A DNA stretch of 20,499 bases, taken from positions 1 through 20,499 of the forward strand of contig CAJUOA010000061.1 of assembly GCA_910587785.1 (NCBI GenBank), in the 5' to 3' direction. Position 1 is the first letter of the stretch, and the number at the start of each line of letters is the position of its first letter. The notes below the pieces were generated by a model. It was not told where the DNA came from, did no database searches, and saw only the letters and a list, made by a program, of their open reading frames with translations. This document shows, piece by piece, positions 5,468 to 14,002 of this stretch. The stretch comes from an uncultured Oscillospiraceae bacterium (GTDB lineage Bacteria > Bacillota > Clostridia > Oscillospirales > Oscillospiraceae). The position numbers were made by a program, and so were the translations under genes.

Positions 5468-7585
5468 GTGAGTGCTACGAGCATTCAGGACGAACTGCGA
5501 AGAAAACAGATCCTCATCGCCGACGACTCGGAGATCAACCGCTCCATGCTTGCGGATATGCTGGGGGAGGAGTACGACATCCTGGAGGCGGAGGACGGCG
5601 TACGGGCCCTGGCCATCCTGCAAAAATACGGCACGGAGATCGACCTGGTCCTGCTGGACATCGTGATGCCCCATGTGAACGGCTTTGATGTACTCAGCGC
5701 TATGAAGAAAAACGGCTGGATCGAGGATATTCCTGTCATCATGATTACCTCCGAGACAGCCTCCGCCCATGTGGAGCGGGCCTACAACCTGGGATGCACC
5801 GACTTTATCAACCGCCCCTTCGACGAGCGGGTGGTCCACCGCCGGGTGGTCAATACCATACTGCTCTACGCCAAGCAGAAAAAGCTCCAGGGGCTTATTG
5901 CCGAGCAGATCATCGAGAAGGAGCGGCAGAGCACCCTCATGATTGATATCCTCAGCCATATCGTGGAATTCCGCAACGGGGAGAGCGGACAGCATGTGCG
6001 AAACATCCGGGCCCTGACGGACCTTTTCCTCAACAGCCTCATCGCCATGACCGACCGCTACCCCCTCACCCGGTCGGACGTGGGGCTCATCTCCACCGCC
6101 TCCGCCCTCCACGACATCGGCAAGATCGCCATCCCCAGCGAGATCCTCAATAAGCCCGGACGCCTCACCGACGAGGAGTTCCAGGTCATGAAGACCCACT
6201 CCATGGTGGGCTGGCAGATGATCGCCGACCTTCCCGGATTCCAGGACGAGCCGCTGGTGAAGATCGCCCGGGACATCTGCCGCTGGCACCACGAGCGATA
6301 CGACGGCCGGGGCTATCCCGACGGCCTCAAGGGCGACGAGATCCCGATATCCGCCCAGATCGTCGCCCTCGCCGACGTGTACGACGCCCTCACCAGCCAG
6401 CGGGTCTATAAGCCCGCCTTCTCCCACGAGAAGGCGGTGGAGATGATCCTGGGCGGCGAGTGCGGCACCTTCAACCCCTTGCTCATGAAGTGCCTCTCCG
6501 ACGTGGCCGGCCAGCTCAAGGACACCCTCCACAGCGCCGAGCACTCCAGTCAGCTGGAGATGCGAAACGTGGTCTCCGAGCTCCACCGCCACGAGGAGAT
6601 GAGCGCCAGTGAGCGCACCCTCCACCTCCTGGAGCACGAGCGGATGAAGTTCAACTTCTTCGCCGACATGAGTCAGGAGATTCAATTCGAGTATACCCTC
6701 TCCCCGTCCATGGTATCCCTCAACGCCTTCGGCGCAAACCGTCTGGGGCTGGAGGAGACCATATTGGACCCCCTGAACAACGAGAAGGTCCTCTCCACTC
6801 TGGCCGAGGCCCACATCCAGCTCCTGGCCAATGCCCTGCGCGCCTCTACTCCCGCCCATCCCGTGGTCCGGCGGGACTGCCGGATCATCATCAACGGCGA
6901 GCCCCGCTGGTCCCGGATCATCGCCCGGGCCACCTGGTCCGCCGACGACCCGCCCCAGTACACCGGCGCCATCGGCAAGGCCACCGACATCCACGAGTCC
7001 CGGATGCAGCTGGAGGCCCTCAAGCAGGAGGCCTCCCACGACCGGCTCACCGGCCTTTTGAACCACGCCGCCGCCAAGGAGCAGATTTTGGAGCGCATCG
7101 GCGAGAATCCCACCGCCGACTTCGCCATGGTCATCTTCGACCTGGACCACTTCAAATCCGCCAACGACACCTACGGCCATATGTTCGGCGACGAGGTGCT
7201 CAAGTTCATCGCCGACAAGCTCCGGGAGAGCATCCGGGAGCGGGATATCGCCGCCCGCATCGGCGGGGACGAGTTCCTCGCCTTTCTGGAGTACCATGGG
7301 GACCTGGAGCCCATCGTCAAGCGCATCTTCACCTCCCTGACCGGGGGGAAATATGAGAACTTCCCCATCTCCATCAGCATGGGCGTGGCCCGCATCGAGA
7401 TGGTGGGCGCGGACTATGACGACCTCTTCCACGCCGCCGATAAGGCCCTCTACACCCTCAAGCGGTCCACCCGGGGCAACTACCGCTTCTACGACCCGGC
7501 CACCATGCAGGATATGCTCTCCGTCATCTCCCCCATCGAGAGCGAGGGGACGGAGGAGACCGAAGAAAAAGGAGAGACCAAATGA
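5468..7585 (+). CDS. Response regulator with HD-GYP, PAS and GGDEF domains
   Basis: This 705-residue cytosolic output protein carries both c-di-GMP-degrading and c-di-GMP-making modules. The receiver (about 13-130) has D19/D20 and phosphoacceptor D64 in LLDIVMP. The usual Lys before PF is Arg116 (NRPF). HD-GYP (about 150-350) keeps H215-D216 in LHDIGKIAIP, H274-H275-E276 and G282-Y283-P284, so phosphodiesterase activity is expected. A PAS-like fold spans about 375-515. GGDEF (about 516-676) has an intact active site at 599-603 and an inhibitory RxxD site (R590-D593), so cyclase activity with product feedback is expected. The start is GTG with AGAAAGGGGG just upstream. No in-frame ATG occurs before the receiver's first motif. 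Its stop overlaps the HPt start (ATGA). Confidence 0.93.
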   Translation: MSATSIQDELRRKQILIADDSEINRSMLADMLGEEYDILEAEDGVRALAILQKYGTEIDLVLLDIVMPHVNGFDVLSAMKKNGWIEDIPVIMITSETASAHVERAYNLGCTDFINRPFDERVVHRRVVNTILLYAKQKKLQGLIAEQIIEKERQSTLMIDILSHIVEFRNGESGQHVRNIRALTDLFLNSLIAMTDRYPLTRSDVGLISTASALHDIGKIAIPSEILNKPGRLTDEEFQVMKTHSMVGWQMIADLPGFQDEPLVKIARDICRWHHERYDGRGYPDGLKGDEIPISAQIVALADVYDALTSQRVYKPAFSHEKAVEMILGGECGTFNPLLMKCLSDVAGQLKDTLHSAEHSSQLEMRNVVSELHRHEEMSASERTLHLLEHERMKFNFFADMSQEIQFEYTLSPSMVSLNAFGANRLGLEETILDPLNNEKVLSTLAEAHIQLLANALRASTPAHPVVRRDCRIIINGEPRWSRIIARATWSADDPPQYTGAIGKATDIHESRMQLEALKQEASHDRLTGLLNHAAAKEQILERIGENPTADFAMVIFDLDHFKSANDTYGHMFGDEVLKFIADKLRESIRERDIAARIGGDEFLAFLEYHGDLEPIVKRIFTSLTGGKYENFPISISMGVARIEMVGADYDDLFHAADKALYTLKRSTRGNYRFYDPATMQDMLSVISPIESEGTEETEEKGETK

Positions 7586-7944
7586 CACTACAGGAGTGCT
7601 ACGCCGCTATGGGCGGCGATTTCGAGGAAGTGAAAAGCCGTTTGCGCAGCGAGCGGCTGGTGGAGAAGTTTGCCCTGAAGTTCCTCGCCGACCCCAGCTA
7701 TGACACCCTCACCGCCACCATGGCCTCCCAGGACTACGAGGAGGCCTTCCGGGCGGCCCACACCATTAAGGGCGTGGCCCAGAACCTGAGCTTCACCGCC
7801 CTCTATCAGTCCGCCAGCGCCCTGAGCGAGGCCCTGCGGGGCGGCTTCACCCCCGAGGCCCCCGCCCTTGCCGCCCGGCTGGACGCCGACTACGCCAAGA
7901 CCGTGGCGGCCATCCGGGCCTACCAGGAGGGGTGCGGAAAATGA
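7582..7944 (+). CDS. Histidine phosphotransfer (HPt) domain protein
   Basis: This is a 120-residue stand-alone HPt protein. The phosphorylatable residue is H60 in AAHTIKGVAQNLSF (58-71), the standard HPt signature, inside a predicted four-helix bundle. Such proteins shuttle phosphate between the receiver of a hybrid kinase and the receiver of a response regulator. Here both partners are encoded next door. The start ATG overlaps the upstream stop and its own stop overlaps the kinase start, both as ATGA, so the three proteins are probably made in balanced amounts. Confidence 0.92.
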   Translation: MTLQECYAAMGGDFEEVKSRLRSERLVEKFALKFLADPSYDTLTATMASQDYEEAFRAAHTIKGVAQNLSFTALYQSASALSEALRGGFTPEAPALAARLDADYAKTVAAIRAYQEGCGK

Positions 7945-10493
7945 ACGGGCGGCGGGCAAAAACAAGCCCCATCCGGTTCCTCGTCGTGAGCCTGACGGTG
8001 GTGGCGGCCCTGTGCGTGGCTCTTTTGAGCTTCCTGGCCTTCTACATGAACCGGCGGAACACAGAGACCATCAACTCCGTCGGCTCCTTCTATATGTCGG
8101 AGATGAGCCAGCAGTCCGCCAAGACCTGTCAGAGCGCCCTGCGGCTCCGCCTGGACCAGGTCCACGACCTGGCGGAGGCCGTGGGTCCCGGGGACGGCAG
8201 GACCCCGGAGGAGCTCTACCGGCTGCTCAGCTACAACGCCTCCGCCTCCTTCCTGTCCGTGTCCCTCTGGGCGGAGGACGGGCACCACGAGGTGGTCAGC
8301 GGCCCCCGGGTGGACGTGGTGGACCCGGAGCCCTTCCTGGCCTCCCTCAACGCCGGGGAGGACAAGGCCGCCGTGGGCACCGCCGCGGACGGGCAGTCCG
8401 TCATCCTCCTGGGCGTCAGCGCCCGGTACCCCATGAGCGGCGGGGGGAACAGCTGCGCCCTGGTGGCCGCTATCCCGGCCAGCTACCTGGACGGCTTCAT
8501 CCCCCTCAACGAGGACAACGGGGAGTTCTACTCCATCATCATCCGCCGGGACGGCACCTATATCATCAGCCCCTCCGACGCCACCCGGGAGAACTACTTC
8601 GACCGGGTCCGGGACACCTATGAGGTCTCCGGCGGCGACGCGGAGGCCTTTATCCAGCGCCTGGTGGACGGCATGGACGACCCAGCCGACTACACCAGCG
8701 AGTTCACCATCGACGGCAAGCGCCAGCACCTCTACTGCACCAACCTGGCCTACTCGGAGTGGCACCTGCTCACCTTCACCTCCTACGGCACCCTGGACAG
8801 CGCCATCAGCCGTCTGAGTCGGCAGTGGAGCGTGATGATTTTCAGCGTGTGCGCCGCCCTGCTGGTGGCCCTGGGGGCGGTGTTCCTCATGTTCTTCCGC
8901 ATGATCCGCCAGCAGATGGCCGACCTGGACACCGCCCGGCGGGAGGCCGAGAAGGCCAACAAGGCCAAGAGCGAGTTCCTCTCCAACATGTCCCACGACA
9001 TCCGCACCCCCATGAACGCCATCGTGGGCATGACCGCCATCGCCACCGCCAACATGGAAGACCCCGCCCAGGTGCAAAACTGCCTGCGGAAGATCACCCT
9101 CTCCAGCAAGCACCTGCTGGGCCTCATCAATGACGTGCTGGACATGAGCAAGATCGAGAGCGGCAAGATGACCCTCAACATGGACCAGGTCTCCCTCCGG
9201 GAGGTCATGGATTCCATCGTCAACATCGTCCGCCCCCAGATCCGCGCCAAGCGCCAGAAGTTCGACGTCTCCATCCACGACATCTCCTCCGAGAACGTCT
9301 GCGGCGACGGCGTGCGCCTCAATCAGATCCTCATCAACCTCCTGGGCAACGCGGTGAAATTCACCCCCGAGGAGGGCTCCATCCGCGTCTCCCTCTCCCA
9401 GAGCGACTCCCCCCAGGGGGACGGCTATGTGCGCACCCTCATCGTCGTGGCCGACTCCGGCATCGGCATGAGCCCGGAGTTCCAGGCGAAGATCTTCGAC
9501 TCCTTCGCCCGGGAGGACAGCACCCGGGTCCAGAAGACCGAGGGCACCGGCCTTGGTATGGCCATCACCAAGTATATCGTCGACGCCATGGGCGGCACCA
9601 TCTCCGTGAAGAGCGAGCTGGGCAAGGGCAGCGAGTTCCGGGTGGTCCTGGACCTGCCCAGGGCACAGATCCAGGAGGCGGACATGGTCCTGCCGGACTG
9701 GAACATGCTCCTGGTGGACGACGACCAGTCCCTGTGCGAGTCCACGGTGAAGAACCTGGCCTCCATCGGCGTAAAGGCCGACTGGGCCCTGGACGCGGAG
9801 AGCGCCATCCCCATGGTGGACGAGCACTGCCGCCGGGGGGACGGCTACCACATCATCCTCCTGGACTGGAAGCTCCCCGGCATGGACGGCATCACCGCCG
9901 CCCGGGAGATCCGCAGCCGGTGCGGGGACGAGACCCCCATCCTCCTCATCTCCGCCTACGACTGGGACGAGATCCAGGAGGAGGCCGTCAGCGCCGGGAT
10001 CACCGGCTTCATCGCCAAGCCCCTCTTCAAGTCCACCCTCTTCTACGGCCTGCGGCCCTTCGCCGGCAGCGCCGCCCCCGCCCCGGGGAAGAAGACCATG
10101 GACCTGCGGGGCCGCCGGGTGCTGGTGGCGGAGGACAACGACCTCAACTGGGAGATCGCCAACGACCTCCTCACCGAAGAGCTGGGCCTCACCCTGGAGT
10201 GGGCGGAGAACGGGCAGGTATGCGCGGAGAGGTTCCGCCTCTCCTCGCCGGGGTGGTATGACGCCATCCTCATGGACATCCGGATGCCCGTCATGACCGG
10301 CTATGAGGCCACCGCGGCCATCCGGGCCATGGAGCGGCCCGACGCCGCCACCATCCCCATCATCGCCATGACCGCCGACGCCTTTGCCGAGGACATCAAA
10401 AAATGCCTCGACTGCGGCATGAACGCCCATGTGGCCAAGCCCATCGACGTGGGGGAGGTCTACCGGCAGCTGGATAAGTTCATACAGAAATAG
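7941..10493 (+). CDS. Transmembrane hybrid sensor histidine kinase with two receiver domains
   Basis: This is an 850-residue inner-membrane sensor. TM1 is at about 11-35 and TM2 at about 297-319. They flank an external domain of about 260 residues that looks like a Cache-type ligand sensor. HisKA carries H352 in SHDIRTPMNAI. The ATPase domain has the N box (NLLGNAVKF, 466-474), D505-SGIGM and GTGLGM (535-540). Receiver 1 (about 588-703) has D642 and K693. Receiver 2 (about 726-848) has D779 and K833. There is no C-terminal HPt, which is the part supplied by the preceding gene. I chose ATG 7941 because AGGAGGGG sits 8 bases upstream. GTG 7932 would lie inside that site. Confidence 0.94.
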   Translation: MNGRRAKTSPIRFLVVSLTVVAALCVALLSFLAFYMNRRNTETINSVGSFYMSEMSQQSAKTCQSALRLRLDQVHDLAEAVGPGDGRTPEELYRLLSYNASASFLSVSLWAEDGHHEVVSGPRVDVVDPEPFLASLNAGEDKAAVGTAADGQSVILLGVSARYPMSGGGNSCALVAAIPASYLDGFIPLNEDNGEFYSIIIRRDGTYIISPSDATRENYFDRVRDTYEVSGGDAEAFIQRLVDGMDDPADYTSEFTIDGKRQHLYCTNLAYSEWHLLTFTSYGTLDSAISRLSRQWSVMIFSVCAALLVALGAVFLMFFRMIRQQMADLDTARREAEKANKAKSEFLSNMSHDIRTPMNAIVGMTAIATANMEDPAQVQNCLRKITLSSKHLLGLINDVLDMSKIESGKMTLNMDQVSLREVMDSIVNIVRPQIRAKRQKFDVSIHDISSENVCGDGVRLNQILINLLGNAVKFTPEEGSIRVSLSQSDSPQGDGYVRTLIVVADSGIGMSPEFQAKIFDSFAREDSTRVQKTEGTGLGMAITKYIVDAMGGTISVKSELGKGSEFRVVLDLPRAQIQEADMVLPDWNMLLVDDDQSLCESTVKNLASIGVKADWALDAESAIPMVDEHCRRGDGYHIILLDWKLPGMDGITAAREIRSRCGDETPILLISAYDWDEIQEEAVSAGITGFIAKPLFKSTLFYGLRPFAGSAAPAPGKKTMDLRGRRVLVAEDNDLNWEIANDLLTEELGLTLEWAENGQVCAERFRLSSPGWYDAILMDIRMPVMTGYEATAAIRAMERPDAATIPIIAMTADAFAEDIKKCLDCGMNAHVAKPIDVGEVYRQLDKFIQK

Positions 10494-10495
10494 AG

Positions 10496-10528
10496 AAACC
10501 TGGGAGCGCTCTCGCTCCCAGGTTTTTT
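10496..10528. terminator. Intrinsic terminator between the phosphorelay operon and recD2
   Basis: A perfect 12-bp stem (10497-10508 with 10513-10524), extendable by one A-T pair, closes on the loop CTCT. On the plus strand it runs into TTTTTT (10523-10528), just 3 bases after the kinase stop. It also sits 9 bases past the recD2 stop on the other strand, so it may help end both convergent transcripts. Confidence 0.88.
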
Positions 10529-10536
10529 ATCGGTCG

Positions 10537-12741
10537 CTATGCCAGCCGTTTCAGCCGCCACCGCAGGCCGCTGTACCGCTTCTGCTGGCGGTCGTTCTGC
10601 GCCATACGGAGGAGGGCGCCGTCGTCCCCCACGGCCACCAGGAGCTCCCGGGCCCGGGTGATGCCCGTGTAGAGCACCCCCCGCACCATCAGCGCCGGGG
10701 CGGCGGGCAATGCCACCAGCACTACCGCCCGGTACTCGCTGCCCTGGGCCTTGTGGACCGTCACCGCGTACGCCAGCTCCAGCTCCGAGAGCATGTCCGG
10801 CGTGTAGGCGGCGGTGCGGTCATCAAAACGGACCTGCAAGAGCTCCCCGGCGGGGTCGATGGCCTCCACCACGCCCACGTCGCCGTTGAAGATGCCGGTG
10901 CCCGCGGTGCCGTCGCTCTTCTCCCAGAGGACGTCGTAGTTGTTGCGGATCTGCATCACCCGGTCCCCCACGCGGAACACCATGTCCCCCCAGGTCTTCT
11001 GCCGCTTGTCCGGCGCGGGGGGGTTCAGGGCCGCCTGCAGGGCCCGGTTCAGGGCCCCGGTGCCCCACTCCCCCTTCCGGGTGGGGCAGAGGACCTGGAT
11101 CTGTCCCGCCTCCACCCCCATATTCTGGGGCAGGCGGGTCTTGCACAGCTCCACCACCAGGTCCACCGCCGTCAGGGGGTCCCGGCGGCGCATGAAGAAG
11201 AAGTCGCTGTCCGGGGGGTTTTTCAGCTCCGGTAGCTGCCCGGAGTTCACCGCGTGGGCCGCGCGGACGATAGCCGACGCCTGGGCCTGCCGGAAGATCT
11301 CCGTGAGGGCCACCGTCTCCACCCGTCCGCTGCGGATGAGGTCCCCGAAGACGTTCCCAGGGCCCACGGAGGGGAGCTGGTCCGGGTCCCCCACCATCAC
11401 TAGGCGGCAGTCCGGCTTCAGGGCCGAGAGCAGGGCGCTCATGAGGGGCAGGTCCACCATGCTCATCTCGTCGACAATGACCGCCTCCGCCTCCAGGGGG
11501 TCCTTCTCGCTGCGCTGGAACACCACCTGCTCGTCCTGCCAGGTGGTGCCCAAGGCCCGGTGGATGGTCTGGGCCTCCCGGCCGCAGAGCTCCCCCAGGC
11601 GCTTGGCCGCCCGCCCCGTGGGGGCCATCAGCATCATGGTGCACCCCATCCGGTCCAGCAGGGCCACGATGCCCCGCACGGAGGTGGTCTTGCCCGTGCC
11701 GGGGCCTCCGGTGAGGAGCACTACCCCCTGCCGCGCGGCCAGCTCCACCGCCCGCCGCTGGGCGGGAGCGTATGTAATGCCCTGCCCGGCCTCGATCTGG
11801 GCGATGGTCTCCTCCACCCGCTCCGGGACCAGCCGGTCCGCCTGGAAGCGGAGCATCCGGTCCAGCCGGGCGGTGACGTTCCTCTCCGCCTCGTGGAGGC
11901 GGCGGAGGTAGCAGGCCTCCACCCGGGCCACCTGCTCCCGGCAGACCGCGCCCCGCTCCACGAGGCTGTCCAGAGCCGCCTCCACCATGTCCGCCGGACA
12001 GTCGATGAGGCGGCTCGCCGCGTCCACCAGCTTGTCCCGGGGGAGGAAGACGTGGCCGTTGCCCAGGTTGTAGCTCAGCTCGAAGAGCACCGCTGCGTCC
12101 ACCCGCCTGGGGCTGTCCCCCGGCAGGCCCTGTCCCAGGGCGATGGCGTCCATGACCGCGAAATCCACCCCGTAGGTCTCATCCACCAGGAGGTAGGGGT
12201 TTTTCTTCACCTCCTCCAGGGCTTTCACCCCATAGCGGCGGTAGAGGCGAAGGGCCAGGGTCAAAGGCAGGTCGTTGCGGTTGAGAAAGTCCATCAGCCG
12301 CCGCATCCCCGTGTGGTAGGCGAAGCTCTCGGCGATCTCCCTGGCCTTCCGGGCCGTGATGCCCCGGACCTCGCCCAGGCGCTCCGGCGCTTCCTCCAGC
12401 ACGGTCAGCGTCTCAGCGCCGAAGCACGCCACGATCCGCTCCGCCGTGGCCGGCCCCACGCCCTTGACCACCCCGGACCCTAAGTAGGCCTGGATCTCCG
12501 CCTCCGTGTCCGGGAGGTGCCGCTCCACCCGCTCCGCCTGGACCTGCTCCCCGTGGGCGGGGTGGGTCATCCACCGACCCTCCACGATCATGCTCTCCCC
12601 CGGCGCGGCGCAGGGGATGGTCCCCACCACCGTTACCACCTCGCCGTCCCCCGTGGTCAGGCGCAATACCGTGTAGCCGTTCTCCTCGTTCTGGAATATC
12701 ACGCTCATCACAGAGCCGTCGATGGTACATGGTCCGTTCAT
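10537..12741 (-). CDS. recD2: RecD2-type ATP-dependent DNA helicase
   Basis: This is a 734-residue superfamily 1B 5'-3' helicase of the RecD2 (YrrC) type, found in bacteria where it works without RecB and RecC. The N-terminal region (1-320) holds an OB-like part and helix-hairpin-helix-like segments (for example GSGVVKGVGPATAERIV, 88-104). Motor motifs are all present: Walker A GGPGTGKTT (345-353), Walker B DEMSM (424-428), GDPDQLP (451-457), TVHKAQGSEY (661-670) and YTGITRAR (691-698). The length is slightly below that of typical Bacillus homologues. ATG 12741 follows GGAGG at 7 bases. No clear promoter is visible in the upstream 109 bases, which are dominated by a pyrimidine-rich hairpin. 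Confidence 0.93.
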   Translation of the reverse strand: MNGPCTIDGSVMSVIFQNEENGYTVLRLTTGDGEVVTVVGTIPCAAPGESMIVEGRWMTHPAHGEQVQAERVERHLPDTEAEIQAYLGSGVVKGVGPATAERIVACFGAETLTVLEEAPERLGEVRGITARKAREIAESFAYHTGMRRLMDFLNRNDLPLTLALRLYRRYGVKALEEVKKNPYLLVDETYGVDFAVMDAIALGQGLPGDSPRRVDAAVLFELSYNLGNGHVFLPRDKLVDAASRLIDCPADMVEAALDSLVERGAVCREQVARVEACYLRRLHEAERNVTARLDRMLRFQADRLVPERVEETIAQIEAGQGITYAPAQRRAVELAARQGVVLLTGGPGTGKTTSVRGIVALLDRMGCTMMLMAPTGRAAKRLGELCGREAQTIHRALGTTWQDEQVVFQRSEKDPLEAEAVIVDEMSMVDLPLMSALLSALKPDCRLVMVGDPDQLPSVGPGNVFGDLIRSGRVETVALTEIFRQAQASAIVRAAHAVNSGQLPELKNPPDSDFFFMRRRDPLTAVDLVVELCKTRLPQNMGVEAGQIQVLCPTRKGEWGTGALNRALQAALNPPAPDKRQKTWGDMVFRVGDRVMQIRNNYDVLWEKSDGTAGTGIFNGDVGVVEAIDPAGELLQVRFDDRTAAYTPDMLSELELAYAVTVHKAQGSEYRAVVLVALPAAPALMVRGVLYTGITRARELLVAVGDDGALLRMAQNDRQQKRYSGLRWRLKRLA

Positions 12742-12767
12742 GGGGGGTCCTCCTATGTTGGGCGTTC

Positions 12768-12803
12768 CTTCCTTTTTTCTTTTTGAAAAAAGAAAAAAGG
12801 AAG
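12768..12803. repeat. Long pyrimidine/purine hairpin
   Basis: A perfect 16-bp inverted repeat lies between recD2 and the upstream gene. Arm 12768-12783 is nothing but C and T, arm 12788-12803 is nothing but A and G, and the loop is TGAA. It may act as the terminator of the leftward operon ending at 12851, together with the hairpin at 12827-12843. It may also be a dispersed repeat of this genome. Confidence 0.6.
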
Positions 12804-12826
12804 CGAAAAAAGAAAAACTTTTGTCC

Positions 12827-12843
12827 GCAAAGCTTCGCTTTGC
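12827..12843 (-). terminator. Terminator hairpin after the operon ending at 12851
   Basis: The inverted repeat GCAAAGC/GCTTTGC (7 bp, 3-base loop) lies 8 bases past the stop of the 111-residue membrane protein gene. On the minus strand it is followed by GGACAAAAG and then TTTTTCTTTTTT, a T-rich tail that starts a little late. It is a plausible but not textbook terminator. Confidence 0.55.
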
Positions 12844-12850
12844 TCCCGGG

Positions 12851-13186
12851 TCATATCAGATAGCCTGGTACCTCTTCCCGGGTACACACCGAGACAAAGC
12901 GGTCCTTCTTTGCCAGGAGGGCGCACAGCTTCCTGCCCTCCTCCGTCAGGCCGCAGTCCACCAGGAGCACGGGGCCGAAGATCCCCTGCTCCCGCCGGAG
13001 CGCCCCCAGGGACCGGACCTGCTCCTCCAGGTGCTCCCCGTCCCCCTGGGCGGGGATGAGGGCCACCGCCCCCTGCCTCCGCTCCTGCCGGGGGCTGTAG
13101 AGCACCGCCTTCACCACCGACCACATCAGGCTCGCAAGGCCGATGGCCGCCAGTGCCGCCACCAGACCGTCCTGCCATAGCTGCAT
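12851..13186 (-). CDS. Small single-pass membrane protein, hypothetical
   Basis: This is a 111-residue protein with one predicted membrane helix (about 8-29), then a positively charged segment (RQERR, 33-37) and a soluble domain of about 70 residues. The soluble part alternates strands and helices: AVALIPAQ at 40-47, a charged helix at 51-66, PVLLVDCGL at 72-80, and a helix at 82-94. This recalls half of a Rossmann-like fold, but it has no active-site motif I can name. GGAGGGG precedes ATG 13186. The codon use and GC content match the neighbours. It is probably the last gene of the ribbon-helix-helix/membrane protein operon. Confidence 0.72.
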   Translation of the reverse strand: MQLWQDGLVAALAAIGLASLMWSVVKAVLYSPRQERRQGAVALIPAQGDGEHLEEQVRSLGALRREQGIFGPVLLVDCGLTEEGRKLCALLAKKDRFVSVCTREEVPGYLI

Positions 13187-13269
13187 AGTGTCCCCTCCGT
13201 TTCGCCGTTGCCCGGCTCAGATACGCCAGTCTATGCGGGGAGGAGGGGGTTTGACAGCGGGCGGGGACC

Positions 13270-13755
13270 CTACAGCGAAACGATCCCCATCGTGATGGCC
13301 GACACGATGGCCCCGGCGATGAGTACGCCGGAGAAAATGGCGGGCAGGGCGCTCTTCAGCCGCAGGTCCATGACGCACGCCACCAGCGCCCCGGTCCAGG
13401 CCCCGGTCCCCGGCAGGGGGATGGCCACCAGTACCAGCAGCCCCCAGAACTTGTAGCGCTGGACCAGGTCCTTTTTCGACTCCGCCTTCCGCTCCAGGCG
13501 GGCGATGACGCCCTCCAGCCTGGGGATATGGCGGCGGAGCCACTCGAACACCCGCCGGGTGAAGAGGATCAGAAACGGGATGGGCAGCATGTTCCCGATG
13601 ACCGCCGCCATCACCGCCAGGGGCAGGGGCAGGCCGTGGGCTACGCCGAAGGGGATGCCCCCCCGCAGCTCCACCACCGGGAGCATGGACACCAGGACCG
13701 TGAAGCAGAACTCCCCGCTCAGGGAGCCGTTGAGCCATTGCGTGATGAAATCCAT
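13270..13755 (-). CDS. Small multidrug export family membrane protein (COG2426 type)
   Basis: This is a 161-residue inner-membrane protein. The motif PVVELRGGIPFG (26-37) and the segment AIPLPGTGAWTGALVA (111-126) are characteristic of the family annotated as putative small multi-drug export proteins. Hydrophobic segments lie near 15-33, 42-66, 102-126 and 135-160, with a charged loop at 67-101. The family name comes from limited evidence, and true drug export is not established. The start ATG 13755 has only a weak site (GAGGT), so translation may depend on the upstream gene, which ends 33 bases away. Confidence 0.82.
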   Translation of the reverse strand: MDFITQWLNGSLSGEFCFTVLVSMLPVVELRGGIPFGVAHGLPLPLAVMAAVIGNMLPIPFLILFTRRVFEWLRRHIPRLEGVIARLERKAESKKDLVQRYKFWGLLVLVAIPLPGTGAWTGALVACVMDLRLKSALPAIFSGVLIAGAIVSAITMGIVSL

Positions 13756-13788
13756 AGGGTACCTCGTTTTCTATGTGCGGTATGTGCG

Positions 13789-13974
13789 TTATTCGGTCTC
13801 CGCCGGGGCCGGGACGGCGATGGGGCCATGTTCCCTCTCGTATTCCTGAACCGCCCGCCGCATGAGCATCTCGATCTCCTTGTTGACGGAGCGGCCATTG
13901 CCGGCGGCAAGGATCTTGAACTTCTCCATGAGCGTCCGGTCCGCCCGAAGCGGATATGGGTTGGCCTGCGCCAC
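13789..13974 (-). CDS. Arc-type ribbon-helix-helix DNA-binding protein
   Basis: This is a 61-residue protein. The N-terminal strand NPYPLRAD (5-12) is followed by helix 1 (13-25), the turn NGRSVN (26-31) and helix 2 (32-47). This is the pattern of Arc/MetJ-type ribbon-helix-helix proteins, which bind DNA as dimers of dimers through the beta-strand. The start is GTG 13974 with GGGGGTG upstream. Its promoter (14003-14031) contains an inverted repeat across spacer and -10, which suggests it represses itself and the export-family protein after it. There is no toxin-like partner of the usual kind next to it. Confidence 0.8.
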   Translation of the reverse strand: MAQANPYPLRADRTLMEKFKILAAGNGRSVNKEIEMLMRRAVQEYEREHGPIAVPAPAETE

Positions 13975-14002
13975 AAAAACACCCCCTGTCTATAATATCA
14001 AC

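Noticed and set aside
5453..7588. A 711-residue open frame on the minus strand, opposite the REC-HD-GYP-GGDEF gene
   Set aside because: Its peptide is low-complexity G, V, L, E and H text without any domain. It exists because GC-rich codons leave few stops in the opposite frame. The same applies to the open frames opposite the kinase (7920-10430) and opposite uvrA (14099-15874).
13789..13974. The ribbon-helix-helix protein as antitoxin of a toxin-antitoxin pair
   Set aside because: The next gene is an integral membrane protein of the small multidrug export family, not a RelE, MazF or similar toxin, and no other small gene overlaps it.
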